Shown: positions 14,069-14,437 of the stretch, piece by piece | Layout: every line of letters begins with the position of its first letter | Numbering within the stretch: the stretch's first letter is position 1 | NCBI GenBank assembly: GCA_012521935.1 | Contig: JAAYLJ010000034.1 | Span: 1 to 14,437, forward strand | Reading direction: 5' to 3' | DNA length: 14,437 nucleotides | Source: Campylobacteraceae bacterium | Lineage (GTDB): Bacteria; Campylobacterota; Campylobacteria; Campylobacterales; Campylobacteraceae | Notes under the pieces: model-generated | Seen by the model: the letters and a program-made list of their open reading frames with translations, nothing else | The model's database searches: none | Told to the model about the DNA's origin: nothing | Made by a program: the position numbers and the translations under genes

Positions 14069-14074
14069 ATTATA
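14069..14074 (-). promoter_or_regulatory. -10 promoter element for the coiled-coil gene
   Basis: On the minus strand the bases are a perfect TATAAT inside the 79-bp gap between the hydrolase and the coiled-coil gene. The predicted transcript start is near 14062, with a leader of about 49 nt. No -35 box is convincing, and in such AT-rich DNA the hexamer alone is moderate evidence. Confidence 0.5.
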
Positions 14075-14092
14075 ATAAAAATGACAATTGTG

Positions 14093-14437
14093 CTATTTTA
14101 CTAATTCACTAATCTCTTTAAAGCCATCCTCTTTTGAGCTTTTACATAACTCAAAAAGAACAGATTCAACTGTAGCTAATTTTACACCAGATTGAGTTAA
14201 TCTTTGAAGGGCAATATCATGATCAAACTCTTTTCTTGAGCCAACACAATCTACAATAAGTACAGGACTCACCCCGCTTGCAAGCAAATCTATGCAAGTT
14301 TGCATGACACAAATATGAGTTTCAAAACCAAAAACTAAAGCAGTTTTTCTTCCACTTTCTAATACATGAGTTAAAGTTGGAGTGTTTTGACAACAGCTAA
14401 AAGTTACCTTTTCATAACTTTTTACCCCACCCAAAAG
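14093..14437 (-). CDS. Isochorismatase-like cysteine hydrolase, C-terminal part (5' end outside window)
   Basis: A cytoplasmic cysteine hydrolase of the isochorismatase-like fold, a family including nicotinamidases, isochorismatases and many hydrolases of unknown substrate. The frame runs open through the window edge (14437), so the visible 114 residues are the C-terminal half to two thirds of a typical 180-residue protein. Numbering from the visible Met at 14434, the family pattern is clear. Lys9 in EKVTFSCC fits the catalytic Lys, GFETHICVMQT contains the nucleophile Cys42, and DCVGSRKEFDHDIALQRLTQ matches the conserved 'D-x-V-x-S-R' helix. The catalytic Asp would lie beyond the edge. The region resembles the YcaC-like or 'isochorismatase hydrolase' groups rather than nicotinamidase, but the substrate cannot be named. 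The Met at 14434 is not the start. Confidence 0.85.
   Translation of the reverse strand, partial: LLGGVKSYEKVTFSCCQNTPTLTHVLESGRKTALVFGFETHICVMQTCIDLLASGVSPVLIVDCVGSRKEFDHDIALQRLTQSGVKLATVESVLFELCKSSKEDGFKEISELVK

Noticed and set aside
14084..14091. ACAATTGT palindrome upstream of the -10 of the coiled-coil gene
   Set aside because: Only eight bases and A/T-rich, and the symmetry does not extend outward, so it is too short to call an operator.
1..14437. Mobile element, CRISPR array, tRNA/rRNA, toxin-antitoxin or defence locus
   Set aside because: No transposase, integrase, regularly spaced repeats, tRNA-like folds or known defence domains were seen. Gene packing and composition are uniform throughout.

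Overview
The window looks like chromosomal, vertically inherited core sequence of a Campylobacterota (Epsilonproteobacteria) member, probably a free-living, respiring type such as the Sulfurimonas/Sulfurospirillum/Arcobacter groups. The reasons are low G+C content, very tight gene packing, frequent GTG starts, murC directly followed by a small membrane-protein gene and mutS2, and the short epsilon-type malate:quinone oxidoreductase. From memory, the order guaB, small coiled-coil/XseB-like gene, carbon-nitrogen hydrolase, murC, small membrane protein, mutS2 resembles Campylobacter jejuni Cj1058c to Cj1052c. That is recall, not a search. I see no mobile element, tRNA, rRNA or CRISPR array, and no sign of recent transfer.

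Region 1 (1-3275, + strand) is one operon-like run. It holds the 3' end of guaB (purine synthesis), metX (homoserine O-acyltransferase), xseB (exonuclease VII small subunit), a nitrilase-superfamily protein that seems to lack the catalytic cysteine, and a short ThiF/MoeB/HesA-type E1 protein. The last three are joined by overlapping start and stop codons.

Region 2 (3272-4465, - strand) is a single gene for an exported pentaheme cytochrome c. It converges on the E1 gene with a 4-bp overlap and has its own extended -10 promoter. The 196-bp gap at 4466-4661 is the largest non-coding stretch in the window and holds divergent promoters for the cytochrome and for murC.

Region 3 (4662-11055, + strand) is a chain of six genes, each starting at or within a few bases of the previous stop codon: murC, a two-helix membrane protein, mutS2, a class III sirtuin, a membrane GGDEF-EAL protein and ridA. 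It mixes cell-wall synthesis, DNA processing, deacylation, c-di-GMP turnover and metabolite-damage control, and probably forms one translationally coupled transcript.

Region 4 (11056-14437) holds mqo (+ strand) behind its own promoter, with a leader hairpin that could cover its ribosome binding site. mqo converges, again over a TTAA overlap, on an unrecognised 509-residue coiled-coil protein on the - strand. Upstream of that, also on the - strand, is an isochorismatase-like cysteine hydrolase cut by the window edge.

I did not find an obvious new multi-gene system such as a defence or toxin-antitoxin locus. The best leads are the cysteine-less nitrilase homologue coupled to an orphan E1-like protein, the unrecognised coiled-coil protein, the conserved small membrane protein between murC and mutS2, and the possible mqo leader switch.
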